A stretch of DNA of 64,000 bases, taken from positions 2,666,001-2,730,000 of the forward strand of contig NZ_CP128233.1 of the NCBI RefSeq assembly GCF_030344915.1. The letters run 5' to 3'. Made by a program: the position numbers and the translations under genes. Shown piece after piece: positions 13,482-23,824 of this stretch. Each line of letters begins with the position of its first letter. Positions within the stretch are counted from its first letter, which is position 1. The stretch is from Neopusillimonas aromaticivorans. Its GTDB lineage: Bacteria > Pseudomonadota > Gammaproteobacteria > Burkholderiales > Burkholderiaceae_B. The notes beneath the pieces were generated by a model. That model made no database searches. It saw only the letters and a list, made by a program, of their open reading frames with translations, and was not told the origin of the DNA.

Positions 13482-14224
13482 GTGATAACCGCTACGCTCG
13501 CCATTAACCCAACAGAAGCGCGTTGGAAAAGCGCTATGGCCAAGGTGCTGAATTTGTTCGGTGTTCTGGCTTCGTTGGTGCTGATCACCAGCATTTCATT
13601 TGAGGCGTTGACCAACGCGGCGTTTACCGGTGATACGGTGTATACCCGCATCCAGCTGGGCGTATGCCTTTATTTTTGCTGGACTTTTTCCTGCTGCTGA
13701 TCGTTGCGCCGAACCGGTTGCGCTTTTTTGCTCGCAACTTTGTGCTTATTTTGCTGTCAGTGCCCTATGCGTGGCTGATTGACCGCTTTTCGTACGAACT
13801 GTCCAGCGAAGCGTTGTATGTGATTCATTTTATGCCGATTGTACGGGGCGGGGTGGCGTTGGCGGTGCTGGTCAGAATGGTGGTCAGCAACCGCATCTCC
13901 GGGCTGTTCATTGTGTATCTGGCGCTGTTTTTTGCCATCAGCTATTTCCAGACACTGATTTTTTATGTCTTCGAGGCGGGCGTGAACCCGTCGGTCACGT
14001 CGTATGCCGATGCACTGTGGTGGGCCTCGATGACAGTGACTACGGTGGGGTCAAACATCATTCCGGTAACCACCATCGGCAAGCTGGCTACGGCGACGCT
14101 GGCTGTGGTCGGGATGACCACCTTCCCGATTTTCACAGCCTACATTACCGCGTTGGTGCATAACTTCAATGACCGCGAGAAAAAGCGGTTACAGGCTGTC
14201 AAGAATGCCGCCGCCCGTGCATAA
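13482..14224 (+). CDS. 6-TM potassium-channel-like protein with atypical filter
   Basis: About 247 residues after one frame break near 13662; the start is GTG at 13482. It has several membrane helices, a pore helix and a selectivity-filter region reading TVTTVGSN, followed by a last membrane helix and a short basic tail. It fits the ion-channel family PF07885 and voltage-gated-like channels. Canonical K+ channels have TVGYG; here the last residues are Ser-Asn, so selectivity for K+ cannot be assumed. No regulatory RCK domain is present. Confidence 0.7.
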
Positions 14225-14285
14225 GACCTGGTGACGCCACTGGTGGTCAAGTCATCAAGAGTAGCGTTGCTTTGGCCAATACAAA

Positions 14286-14321
14286 AAGACATCAGAACCA
14301 GCAGTCTGGTCCTGATGTCTT
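14286..14321 (-). terminator. Bidirectional terminator between channel and binding-protein genes
   Basis: Inverted repeat AAGACATCAG / CTGATGTCTT with inner arms ACCAG / CTGGT. On the minus strand it is followed by a T tract, so it terminates the convergent minus-strand gene and may also serve the plus-strand channel gene. Confidence 0.75.
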
Positions 14322-14380
14322 GAGTGCCGGGGAGTATCGCGACACGCCGGTCGTGCGTATCGCGATGTACGTGTGGAAGC

Positions 14381-15524
14381 TTACCGTGCTGCAGCAAATG
14401 CGCCGTCTTTAATGGTCAGCATCATTTGGGCTTTCTTGTCGAAACCGAAGTGGTCATCTTTGGTGTAGGTCAGAACGCCCTGGGTAACCGGGATGCTGCC
14501 ATGGTTCTCAAGCGCGTCTTTCAGTGCCACACGGAATTCCTCGGTGCCGGGTTTGGCCTTTTGCATGGCCACGGGTACGGCCTTGTCCAGCACCAGGTAA
14601 GCATCGTAGGCGTGAGCGGCAAACTGGTTGCGGGTGCCGGCACCATATTTGGCTTCATAGGCGTTGACGAAGTCAGTGGCGATTTTTTCGAGGGTGGTCG
14701 GCGGGCAGGCCCTCGGGCAGTACGGCCAGGCCCGACACGACGAACGAACCTTCAACGGCCTTGCCGCCCAGGCGGATCAGGTCGCGCGAAGCGGCGCTGT
14801 GTGTTTGGTACACCTTGCCTTTGAAACCACGCTCGACCACCGTGGTGTGAGGCATGGCGGCGCCGCTGCCCGAGGCCACGATCAGAATGGCATCGGGGTT
14901 GGTGCCGATGGCCTTCAGGGCTTGGGCGGTAACGCTGGTGTCGGCGCGGGCGTAGCGTTCGGCGGTGGTGATGCTGATGCCGGCTTCTTTGGCCAGACGG
15001 CTCAGGTCGCGCAGCCAAAGGTCACCATAGGCGTCGTTGTAGCCGATGAACGCAAAGTTCTTGATGCCGCGAGCCTTCATGTCGTCAATGACGCCGCCGG
15101 CCATAACCGATGTTGACTGGGGCAGACGGAATGTCCAGGTGCCTTTGCCCTCGGGGAACTCAGCAGGCGCGGCGGCCAGCTGCACGGTTTTGGCGGCGGC
15201 CGCCACTTCGCCCATGGCGATGGCCGGGGTGGTGGTGCTGGAACCAATGATCAGATCGACTTTGTCTTCATTGACAAGTTTTTCGACGTTTTTCTGTGCT
15301 CGCGCAGGGTCACTGCCATCATCCAATGTAATGAAAGTGATTTTTTCACCATTGATGTTGTCAGGCCATAGGGCAAAGCCGGTGTTGACGGGGATGCCCA
15401 GGCCCGATGCGGGGCCGGTCAGTGACAAAACGACACCGATTTTGATGTCGGCCAGTGCCGGGCCTGAAGCCAGGCCCAGACCCAATGCGGCGGCGAGCAA
15501 AGAAGTTTTTAAAATACGTTTCAT
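14381..15524 (-). CDS. Branched-chain amino-acid-type ABC substrate-binding protein (LivK-like)
   Basis: About 380 residues: a signal peptide (MKRILKTSLLAAALGLGLAS) and then a type-I periplasmic binding fold (Peripla_BP_6). Typical phrases are IKIGVVLSLTGPASGLG near the N terminus and GYNDAYGDLW in the middle. One frame break near 14705 looks like an extra base in a C-rich stretch. No permease or ATPase genes are adjacent, so it is an orphan binding protein here. It is divergent from a MarR regulator gene, which could control it. Confidence 0.85.
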
Positions 15525-15640
15525 GATGTTTGTCTCCGAAGGCTGATGAACAGAATTGACCAGCGGTTTTTATTAGTGATGCAACCGTTTTGGCCAGATT
15601 GGCATAAGGTGCGCTATATCAGATTACCTGACATAACCCG

Positions 15641-15646
15641 TATACT
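15641..15646 (+). promoter_or_regulatory. Possible -10 box of the marR-type gene
   Basis: TATACT lies 64 bases upstream of the MarR-family start in the divergent intergenic region. No convincing -35 was found at 17 bases, so the call rests on the -10 match alone. Confidence 0.3.
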
Positions 15647-15709
15647 ACATTCTGTTAATCCGTCGGGCAACTCCCATTAATCACTCCCTGCTTTCTACCC
15701 GGAAAATCC

Positions 15710-16185
15710 ATGGCTACGAATAAACTGGCGGCTGCGCAGCGGCCTCCGGCATTGCCTATCTGATCGGTCGCCTTGACCGCATGCTCAGCCGCAAGATTCG
15801 CGAACGCGTTGCGGCGCATGGGCTGACGGCCGCCCAATACACGGCCTTGTCGGTGTTTCGGGCCTATGGCCATATGTCCAATGCCCAGTTGGCCGAACGC
15901 TCGCTGATTTCGCCGCAATCGGCCAACGAAATGGTCAATGTCATGGTCAGCAAGGGCTGGATTGCGCGCCAGGCCGACGCGGTGCAGGGTCGGGTGATTC
16001 CCATTGGTTTGACGGATGCCGGCCTTGCGCTTATGGCGCAGTGTGATCAGGCAGTGGCGGGGATCGAGGCCGAAATGCTGGCTGAGCTGTCTGATGAGGA
16101 AGTAGACGCGCTGCAAACGCGTTTGAAGGGGCTGGTGCGGGTATTGAAGGAAAAGCCCGCACGTAAAGGGCGCAGGGCGGTGTAA
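15710..16185 (+). CDS. MarR-family transcriptional regulator
   Basis: About 158 residues after repair of a frame break near 15745, the usual MarR length. After a short leader comes the dimerisation helix (LIGRLDRMLSRKIRERV). The winged helix-turn-helix follows (MSNAQLAERSLISPQSANEMV), with a wing and C-terminal dimer helices. It is divergent from the LivK-like binding protein and probably acts locally; the effector is unknown. Confidence 0.8.
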
Positions 16186-16316
16186 ATGTCGGGATATATC
16201 CGGGTACGGTGTATAGCCTGGATTTCTGTCCGGGCCTGATGCGCTAAAGAACTAAAATCGGCAGGATTCCTGGCTGGTCTGGGCGTTATGTCATGCGTTA
16301 AATCCGTATTCAATAT

Positions 16317-16331
16317 TGCGAATAATTCGCA
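16317..16331. promoter_or_regulatory. Putative Fur box upstream of tonB
   Basis: A perfect 7-1-7 palindrome (TGCGAAT-A-ATTCGCA) lies 100 bases before the tonB start and has the same architecture as the TGATAAT-A-ATTATCA Fur core. Its position before tonB-exbBD supports iron regulation. It is less AT-rich than a classical Fur box, so this is inferred. Confidence 0.5.
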
Positions 16332-16430
16332 TTTCTGTTATTGTTGCAAACCTGTTACTGGGTGGATTGTCGATAGGTATTGCTTTCAGCCCTATGTGCA
16401 GGCCTTTCAACTCGCGTCCGTTGTCTCTAC

Positions 16431-17351
16431 ATGTCGCTTCGCTCCAGTGGTCTACCGTATCCGTCTGCAGTCACAAGAGTTGCCGCCGTCGCCGGTGTGG
16501 CGGGGGTGCATCTGGCGGTTGCTGCGGCCATCTGGTTATCGGCTTCGCACGATTCTGCGCCTGAAATGCCGGAAATGGCTTCGATTCAGTTCGTCGAGAT
16601 TTCCGAGGACTTTGTGGACGCGATGCCGGCGCAAGCCGCGTCTCAGGTTGCCATGGCACCGATACCGCCTGAACGCGAGATCACACCCGAGCCGGAATCC
16701 GAGATCGCGCCACCTGTTGAACCCGAAGTGGTACCCGAGCCCGAAGTCGTTCCTGAGCCTGAATCAGAAACCATTCCCGAGCCTGAGTCATTGCCAGAAC
16801 CTGTTTCCGAGCCGGAAATGGTTGCTCCTGAACCTGAGCCCAAACCCAAGCCAGAACCCAAGCCTAAGCCCGAACCCAAGTCCGAACCCAAGCCAGAACC
16901 AAAGCCAGAACCGAAACCAAAGCCTAAACCCAAGGCCGAGCCGAAATCCAAACCACAGCCCGCACCCGCCACCTCGTCGGCACCAGCAGAGTCTGTTGCG
17001 GCCGCCCCTTCCGGGCTGGCCAGCGCTCCGGCGTCGCCTGCAGCGCCTGCGGCCCCGGCCGACTCAAACACACCGCGTTTCATCAGCCAGGTGGATTACG
17101 CCGGCCGTCGCCCGGTGCCGGAATACCCGCGGGCTTCCGTGCGTCGTGGTGAGACGGGCCGTGTTCTGGTACGCGTACTGATTTCGCCGACGGGCTCGGT
17201 GCAAGACGCCAGCGTGCGCACGTCGTCCGGACACAGCCGCCTGGACGAGGCGGCGGTCAAGGCCGCAAAGACGGCGCGCTTCAAACCGTACATTGAAAAC
17301 GGCGTGGCCAGGCCCGCGCTTGCCGATATTCCATTTGATTTCGTTTTATAG
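16431..17351 (+). CDS. tonB: TonB energy-transducing protein
   Basis: 306 residues from the ATG at 16431. It has a short cytoplasmic basic start, one membrane anchor (about residues 16-36), then a long Pro/Glu/Lys-rich spacer of PEP and KPEPKP repeats that spans the periplasm. The C-terminal TonB domain has the YP motif (PVPEYPRASVRRGETG) and the phrase GHSRLDEAAVKAAKTARFKPY. It couples the ExbBD proton channel to outer-membrane receptors. exbB follows nine bases later. Confidence 0.92.
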   Translation: MSLRSSGLPYPSAVTRVAAVAGVAGVHLAVAAAIWLSASHDSAPEMPEMASIQFVEISEDFVDAMPAQAASQVAMAPIPPEREITPEPESEIAPPVEPEVVPEPEVVPEPESETIPEPESLPEPVSEPEMVAPEPEPKPKPEPKPKPEPKSEPKPEPKPEPKPKPKPKAEPKSKPQPAPATSSAPAESVAAAPSGLASAPASPAAPAAPADSNTPRFISQVDYAGRRPVPEYPRASVRRGETGRVLVRVLISPTGSVQDASVRTSSGHSRLDEAAVKAAKTARFKPYIENGVARPALADIPFDFVL

Positions 17352-17359
17352 GAACGTGT

Positions 17360-18301
17360 ATGTCTGATTTATTGCAAACTGCATGGATGATGCTTGCCCA
17401 GGTGGCGCAAGACAGCGCGAGCCTTGCCGGTGCTGCCCAGGTCACCCAGGAGGCGGTGGCAACGGCGGGAGCTGCCGCCCAACTTGGCCGGGAAGCGGCT
17501 GCCAGTGCGAGTGCCGTTGCCCAGCTTGCGGCTCCGGTCATACCGGCGGCGCCTGCACCGCATCAGCCGGGCATGCTCGATTTTGTTGCGCAAACCGATG
17601 TGGTGGGCAAGACACTGTTCGGCATTCTGGTCCTGATGTCGATGGTCAGCTGGTACCTGATTTTCGTGAAATCGCTTTCGAACTGGCGTATCCGTCGCCT
17701 GTCCACGCGGTTTCTGCGCGAGTTCTGGGCGGCCAGTTCGCTGGAGCAGGTCGAAAACGAAATTGCTACCCATGGCGCCAACGAGCCGTTTTCACACCTG
17801 GCCAGTCACGCCATTCACGCGCGCAACCATCATGTCAAATATGGTGCGGTCCGGCTGGAAGAAAAAGGGTCGACCAGTGCGTTCATAACGCGCACCCTTC
17901 GTAAAGTGATTGATGAAGAAACGGCACGTCTGGAAAACGGCCTGACGATTCTGGCCTCGATCGGTTCAACGGCACCGTTTGTCGGTCTGTTCGGCACCGT
18001 TTGGGGTGTTTACCATGCCCTGATCGGCATTGGCCTGTCAGATGGGGTATCGGTGAACCGCATCGCCGGGCCCGTGGGTGAAGCGCTGGTCATGACCGGG
18101 CTGGGCCTGGCCGTGGCGATTCCGGCCGTACTGGCGTACAACGCCTTTGTGCGCACCAATCGTGTGTACCTGGCGCAGCTTGACGCGTTTGCCCACGACC
18201 TGTTCACCTTCCTGTCGACCGGTCAACAAGTGACAGGCCAGCAGGGCCGTGGCAAGGGGCGTAATGGTCGTGTTGCACCCGATTCGACGCCGGTCGCCTG
18301 A
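17360..18301 (+). CDS. exbB: ExbB, TonB-complex proton channel subunit
   Basis: 313 residues of the MotA/TolQ/ExbB family. It has a long Ala-rich N-terminal extension, then a first membrane helix (LFGILVLMSMVSWYLIFVK). After a cytoplasmic loop come two further helices with the family pattern ASIGSTAPFVGLFGTVWGV and VGEALVMTGLGLAVAIPAV. It sits between tonB and exbD in a tight operon. Confidence 0.92.
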   Translation: MSDLLQTAWMMLAQVAQDSASLAGAAQVTQEAVATAGAAAQLGREAAASASAVAQLAAPVIPAAPAPHQPGMLDFVAQTDVVGKTLFGILVLMSMVSWYLIFVKSLSNWRIRRLSTRFLREFWAASSLEQVENEIATHGANEPFSHLASHAIHARNHHVKYGAVRLEEKGSTSAFITRTLRKVIDEETARLENGLTILASIGSTAPFVGLFGTVWGVYHALIGIGLSDGVSVNRIAGPVGEALVMTGLGLAVAIPAVLAYNAFVRTNRVYLAQLDAFAHDLFTFLSTGQQVTGQQGRGKGRNGRVAPDSTPVA

Positions 18302-18406
18302 ACGCGTGGTGTGGCGCAGCCTGTCGGTTTTAAGTAAACAAGCAGTCAAGTAGCGCGGCCTGTCGGTCTCAAGCAAATAAGCAAACAATGTTCCAGGGAG
18401 CTTGCC

Positions 18407-18858
18407 ATGGCATTTGGCAGTTTTGACAACAAAGGGGTGGCAACACCCTGTCTGAAATCAATATGGTGCCTCTTATCGATGTGATGCTGGTGTTGCTGGT
18501 CATTTTTATTGTGACGGCACCATTGCTTAGCCATTCCATCAAAATCAATGTACCCCAGGCCTCATCGCAGCCGGTACAGCAGCAGCCCGATGCCATCGAC
18601 CTGGCCATTGATGCCAGCGGTCAGGTTTTCTGGAATGAAACGCCCGTCGCGCTCGAGGCCCTGCCTCAATTGATGACTGAGCAGGCCGCCAAGGCGCCGC
18701 AACCCAACTTGCACCTTCGCGCCGACATGGATACCCGTTATGAAACCCTGGCCAAGGTCATGGCCAGTGCCCGACAGGCAGGCCTTCAGAAGGTCGGTTT
18801 CATTACCCGACCCGCCGAAAAAGGACTAGAATCTGCGCATGCGAGTTCTGGTAATTGA
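18407..18858 (+). CDS. exbD: ExbD, TonB-complex subunit
   Basis: About 150 residues after adding one G in the run 18434-18437. The repaired N terminus reads GGGNTLSEINMVPLIDVML, the ExbD hallmark, including the membrane-embedded Asp that carries protons. A periplasmic domain follows, ending in VGFITRPAEKG. Its 3' end overlaps the response-regulator start by about 20 bases, which puts the two-component genes in the same transcript. Confidence 0.88.
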
Positions 18859-19510
18859 AGACGACACCACATTGGGTCATGCCCTGCAAGAGTTTCTTGC
18901 CGGGCAGGGCTACGCGGTCGACTGGCTGTCGGCCGGTGCTACCGTGCCTGAAACCCTCGATCAGCAAGACTACGATTTGCTGTTGCTCGATCTGAATCTT
19001 CCCGATGGCAGCGGGCTCGATCTGCTCAAAGCGTTGCGCGCCAGCGGCCACCAGGTGTCGGTGCTCATCCTGACGGCCCGCGATGCCCTTGAAGACCGTG
19101 TGGCTGGCCTCGATGCCGGGGCTGACGACTACGTGACCAAGCCTTTTGAGCTGGCTGAACTGGCTGCCCGGGTGCGTGCATTTGCGCGTCGCCGCGTCGG
19201 CCAGGCACAACCCCAGCTTGAAGTGGGCCCCATGACGTTCGACATGGTGGGCCGTGAAGTGCGTATCCGTGGCGAACGGGTCAATCTGTCGGTGCGCGAA
19301 CTGTCGGTGCTCGAAATGCTCATGGCGCGCGCCGGCCGGGTGGTCACCAAGCGCCAGATTGTCAACTCGCTGTCGGCCTGGGATGCCGATTTCAGCGAAA
19401 ACGCGGTCGAAGTCTATATCTATCGCCTGCGCAAACGTCTGGAAGGTACCGGTGTGGGTATCCAGACCGTGCGTGGTTTCGGCTATCTGCTCGACGTTGA
19501 AGCCGGCTGA
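18839..19510 (+). CDS. OmpR-family response regulator
   Basis: 223 residues. The receiver domain has acidic pair ED (8-9), phospho-acceptor Asp51 in LLLLDLNLPDG, and conserved TAR and KPF. The C-terminal winged helix has VNLSVRELSVLEMLM and ENAVEVYIYRLRKRL. It is closest in type to QseB/TctD regulators. It overlaps exbD and the kinase gene, so it is coupled to both. Confidence 0.9.
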   Translation: MRVLVIEDDTTLGHALQEFLAGQGYAVDWLSAGATVPETLDQQDYDLLLLDLNLPDGSGLDLLKALRASGHQVSVLILTARDALEDRVAGLDAGADDYVTKPFELAELAARVRAFARRRVGQAQPQLEVGPMTFDMVGREVRIRGERVNLSVRELSVLEMLMARAGRVVTKRQIVNSLSAWDADFSENAVEVYIYRLRKRLEGTGVGIQTVRGFGYLLDVEAG

Positions 19511-20590
19511 ATTCACCTTTTTGCAACGGATTTTGCCGCGCGGCTCGCTGGCGCGGCACCTTACTTTCGGCTGCTGCCGCCCGTCATGGTGCTGGTCGCC
19601 ATCGACCTGACCGTAACCTGGATCATCACCAGCCGTATCAATCTGGCGGTCTGGGTCTTGCGGGATATCTTCTGGATGATGCTGGCCGGGCAGGTCGTTC
19701 TCGTCGCCCTGATCGCCTGGGTCCTCATTGCCGGGGTGCGCAGCGGTTTGCGCTCGTTCAATCAACTGTCCGACGAAATCCGCGAGCGTTCCATTGATGA
19801 TCTGAAGCCGCTGCGGGTAGATGGCGTGCCCGCAGAAATTGTGCCGGTTGTCGAGCACATCAATGATCTGCTGGTTCGCCTGAACAGTTCCATGCAAGCG
19901 CAAAAACGCTTCATCGGGTCGGCCGCCCATCAATTGCGCACACCATTAAGCGGGCTGAAACTGGAATGCGAGCTGATGCTGTCTCGTGATTTGCCCCTCG
20001 ACATCCGCCAGCGCGCCGAGCGTATCAAGGCCGTTACCGACCGCATGATTCGTTTGGGCCAGCAACTGTTGGTGCTGGCGCGGGCTGATGCGACATTGGC
20101 CGTACAAGATGCATTCCGGCGCATCAATCTGTCGGAATGGGTACGTGAAAGTGCCGGTGAGTGGGTGCCCAAGGCGCGTCAGCATAACGTCGAATTGAAC
20201 TTGCACGCACCAGACACGCCGGTCTGGATCGATGGTGACCCGCTGTTGCTGGAAGAGCTGTTGGCCAACCTGATGGATAATGCATTCCGGTATGGCAATG
20301 GCGCGACACAGATCAATTTGCACGTCGGCGCCAATCCGCCGTCGTTATCGGTTGAAGACAACGGGCCGGGTATTGCCGGGCCTGATCAGGTGCGGGTCTT
20401 TGATGCGTTCTATCGTGCGGCCGATGTCAAGACCGATGGCTCTGGCCTGGGGCTGGCGATTGTGCGCCAGATTGCCACGGCACATGGGGCCTGGTGGGGG
20501 CTGGCCAGCCGCCCCGAGTTCGATGGTACCCGCATCAGTATTGTTTTTCCCGGGCCTCGTCGTGGCGCCCGGCTCAGTCGCCATGACTAA
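19497..20590 (+). CDS. Sensor histidine kinase partner
   Basis: About 364 residues if started at the TTG at 19497, which overlaps the regulator stop; one T is missing near 19568. There are two membrane helices with a very short periplasmic loop and a HAMP-like linker. The HisKA box is AAHQLRTPLSG, and the ATPase domain has NLMDNAFRYG, DNGPGI and GSGLGLAIV. The small periplasmic part suggests sensing within the membrane or through a partner such as TonB/ExbB. Confidence 0.85.
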
Positions 20591-20643
20591 GTCCTTCGAC
20601 GTTGCCTACGTCGTTCAGGTTTCTGTCAACCTCGCCATTACGT

Positions 20644-22527
20644 ATGATCGAACCCTCTCAATCTGAAAAAAACAGTCCTGGAAAGGCCCTGATCATTGGT
20701 GCCTTGGGCGTGGTTTACGGGGATATCGGGACCAGTCCCCTGTATACCGTGCGCGAATCGGTGGTGCGGTTCGAGAATTTCGGGGCGCCCGAAGTGCTGG
20801 GTGTGCTGTCCCTGTTGTTCTGGCTGCTGATGTTCGTGGTGTCGCTCAAGTATGTCACCCTGATGCTGCGTGCTGACAACCGGGGCGAGGGCGGGACATT
20901 GGCCCTGATGGAGCTGGCCGTGCGGGGCCTCAAGGGGCGCCGTCGCTGGGTCCTGACCGTGATGGGGCTGTTCGGGGCTTGCTTGTTCTACGGTGACAGC
21001 ATTGTGACGCCTGCAATTTCCGTGCTGTCCGCGATTGAAGGGGTCAGTGTGGTGTCTGATACCTTCAGCGACTGGGTGGTGCCGATATCGGTGGGCTTGC
21101 TGGTGGGTCTGTTTGCGGTTCAGCGACGCGGCACCGGTGCGATCGGCAAGTATTTTGGTCCGATCATGCTGGTCTGGTTTACCGTGCTGGGGGTGCTGGG
21201 TGCCTGGCGGATTGCCCAGACCCCGAGATTTTGCTGGCCCTCAACCCGGTGTATGCCTGGCACCTGATAGCCAAGGCCCCGTTGGCCACCTACCTGTTGC
21301 TCGGGGCGGTGGTTCTGGCTCTGACGGGGGCTGAAACGCTGTACGCTGACATGGGACATTACGGACGTAAAGCCATTCGCCGCGCGTGGTTCGCGGTGGT
21401 GTTGCCGGGTTTGCTGCTGTGTTACTTTGGCCAGGGGCGTTGCTGATCGCCCAACCCGACGCCATCCGTAACCCGTTCTTCCTGATGGCGCCGTCGTGGG
21501 CCCTGATACCGCTGGTGGTGCTGGCGACAGCCGCGACAGTGATTGCGTCCCAGGCGGTCATCTCGGGCGCTTTTTCGGTCACGCGGCAAGCCATTCAGCT
21601 GGGCTTCTGGCCTCGTATGGAAATCCTGCATACGTCCGCGCGCGAAGAAGGGCAGATTTTTTGCCCCGCGTCAACCAGGGGTTGCTGATCGCGGTAGTGA
21701 TTCTGGTGGTCGGCTTTGGTTCGTCGGCCGAATTGGCCAGTGCCTATGGCTTTGCCGTGACACTGACCATGTTGATGACGTCGTTGCTGGCATTTGCCGT
21801 ATTGCCGGGCAAGGCGACCGGGCCACGCCGCGCACTATGGCTGGTTTTGCTGGGGCTGTTTCTGCTGGTCGATGTATTGCTGTTTTCGGCCAATATGCAG
21901 AAAATCCATGAGGGCGGCTGGTTGCCCTTGGGTGTTGCATTGGTGCTGTTGACCATGATGCTGACCTGGAAAACCGGGCGTGACCAGCTTCATGAAATGC
22001 TGGCGGGTGACCAGCAGCCGCTTGAAGCATTTATCCAGGGTCTTGAAGAATACCCGCCCAACCGGGTGCCCGGTACGGCGGTGTTCATGAGCATGATTGT
22101 CAACACCGTACCGCCAGCGTTGTTGCATAACCTCAAACATAACAAGGTATTGCATGAGCAAGTTTTGTTTGTCACCGTGGCCAGAGCCGATGCCCCTTAT
22201 GTGACGTATAACGAGCGTTATACCTTGAAGCGTCTGGGCCGGTCGTCCTGGGAGGTGGTGGCCAAGTGGGGGTTCAAGCAAGAGCCGAATGTGCCGCAAC
22301 TGTTGCAGCAACTGCGCGGTGAGCACCCGGAAATCAAGCTCGAACCGATGATGACGTCCTATTTTCTGTCGCGCCAGACCCTGATCGTGGGCAATAAAGA
22401 GCCCCTGCGCCGGCGCTGGCGCCGGCTGTTGTTTGCCTTTATGGCCCGTAACGCCGCACGCAGTACCCGTTTTTACAAAATTCCGCCCAATCAGGTCGTG
22501 GAAATGGGCATGCAGCTGGAAATTTGA
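20644..22527 (+). CDS. kup: Kup/Trk-type low-affinity potassium uptake protein
   Basis: About 628 residues once three single bases are restored, in the C run 21221-21224, the G run 21434-21437 and the T run 21657-21662. That is the normal Kup length. The N terminus carries the signature GALGVVYGDIGTSPLYT. About 12 membrane helices follow, then a soluble C-terminal domain (HNKVLHEQVLFVTV, SYFLSRQTLI). It moves K+ with H+. All three breaks are in homopolymers, so I regard the gene as intact. Confidence 0.92.
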
Positions 22528-22565
22528 CGGCAATCAGGCCGCCAGCACCTTGACGGCAATTCACC

Positions 22566-22620
22566 GGCAAGTCATCGGCAAGTCATCGGCAAGTCATCGG
22601 CAAGTCATCGGCAAGTCATC
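22566..22620. repeat. Tandem repeat, five copies of an 11-mer
   Basis: GGCAAGTCATC is repeated five times without mismatch, between the kup stop and the end of the convergent hypothetical gene. Confidence 0.95.
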
Positions 22621-22623
22621 GGC

Positions 22624-23064
22624 TCAGGGTCGTACCGGTGATGGAACTGCGGCTTCCGGCAACAAGGGCGTGGCGGGGGCAACCGGTTCGGGGGCCGGGA
22701 TGATAATGGTGGTTTCACGCAAGACCCCGCCCTGGCTGACACTACCCCTGACCTGGGTGTTTTGCCCGGAAATCAACAGCAGGCAATCGGCGCGTTGCGT
22801 TTCGGGCAAGGCCATGCAGCGGGCGCGCTCGTTGGCCTGATAGTCGGTGCCGGCCCCATTGGTTAAGGTATTGGAACGGGCCGCCTGCAGCGCTGCAGCG
22901 GCTTCTTTTGCAGGCCTGAATATCAACCACCGACTGTTCCTGTTCGCAGCGCAACAGGTCTTGCTGATATTGTGCATTGGGGTCAAGGTTTTGCGCTCCG
23001 GCCAGGGGGCGGCTAGCGCTGCACCGGCGGTTGCTGCCGCTACGATGAGATGTCTGAAGTTCAT
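22624..23064 (-). CDS. Hypothetical secreted protein
   Basis: It starts at Met 23064 with a signal peptide (MNFRHLIVAAATAGAALAAP). A segment in another frame (NLDPNAQYQQDLLRCEQEQS) continues the protein naturally. So two frame breaks, near 23000 and 22910, compensate each other. The mature protein has four cysteines and a Pro/Ala-rich tail. It resembles small Cys-containing periplasmic proteins common in Bordetella-type genomes. No function is assigned. Confidence 0.6.
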   Translation of the reverse strand: MNFRHLIVAAATAGAALAAPWPERKTLTPMHNISKTCCAANRNSRWLIFRPAKEAAAALQAARSNTLTNGAGTDYQANERARCMALPETQRADCLLLISGQNTQVRGSVSQGGVLRETTIIIPAPEPVAPATPLLPEAAVPSPVRP

Positions 23065-23216
23065 TCGGATCTCCGTTAATGGAACAGAATACACGCTCAT
23101 GGTACGCGCTCAGGGCCGGGTTTCCAAACCCTGAACGTAAGCGATTCTTGCGACGACGTCCGGCGGGTAGGCGAGGGCAGGCAAGGCCCCGCCGTTTGAC
23201 CGGTCGGCGCACCTGG

Positions 23217-23543
23217 TCAGTTGTCGTCGGAAACCGGCTGACGGGGGTCGCGCCGTACGCCCGCCTGCATCAGCATGATGGCCGTGATGGGCGAGGTCAC
23301 GATCAGGAAGAAGGTGATCAGCAGTTCGTGAACGACCGGGCGGTGCTGCAGGGCACTGGAAACCAGAGCTGAAGCTAGCAATACAAATGTGATGCCCAGC
23401 GTGTTGCCCAGTGTGGGGGCGTGCATGCGTGAATAAAAGCGGTTGAAACGAACCAGGCCAAGCGCGCCCGACAGGGTAAGGATGCCGCTGACGATCAGCA
23501 ACAGGGTGGCCGGAATCGAGGCCCAGAGTGGCAGGCTGTTCAT
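23217..23543 (-). CDS. phaG: Monovalent cation/H+ antiporter subunit G
   Basis: 108 residues, three membrane helices, with the MrpG/PhaG/MnhG pattern (GALGLVRFNRFYSRMHAPTLGNTLG). It is the last gene of the antiporter operon and overlaps phaF by four bases. The subunit is required for assembly of the complex. Intact. Confidence 0.9.
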   Translation of the reverse strand: MNSLPLWASIPATLLLIVSGILTLSGALGLVRFNRFYSRMHAPTLGNTLGITFVLLASALVSSALQHRPVVHELLITFFLIVTSPITAIMLMQAGVRRDPRQPVSDDN

Positions 23544-23824
23544 GGCTGGATGACCTCGCCTTTGTACAGGAACTTGGCCATGACGGTTGAACTGAAAAAA
23601 CCGAACAGGGCCATCAGCAGGGCAATGTCAAAGTAGACGCTGGTAGCAAAATGCACTCCCAGGACCAGCACAATGGAAATGCCATTGATGAACATGGTGT
23701 CAACCGCCAGCACCCGATCTTGTGGTGTGGGGCCCATCATGAGCCGGAAGGTGGCGATGGCGAAGGCCAGTGCAAAGCAGGACAGGGCAAAGGTGCCGGC
23801 CCAAAGCAATACGGTATCCATCAT
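23540..23824 (-). CDS. phaF: Monovalent cation/H+ antiporter subunit F
   Basis: 94 residues, three membrane helices, with the MrpF pattern FRLMMGPTPQDRVLAVDTM. It overlaps phaE and phaG at ATGA-type junctions, showing translational coupling. Intact. Confidence 0.9.
   Translation of the reverse strand: MMDTVLLWAGTFALSCFALAFAIATFRLMMGPTPQDRVLAVDTMFINGISIVLVLGVHFATSVYFDIALLMALFGFFSSTVMAKFLYKGEVIQP

Noticed and set aside
16643..17083. 146-codon Gly/Ser-rich minus-strand frame opposite tonB
   Set aside because: It is the complement of the Pro/Glu/Lys spacer of TonB and only mirrors that repeat.
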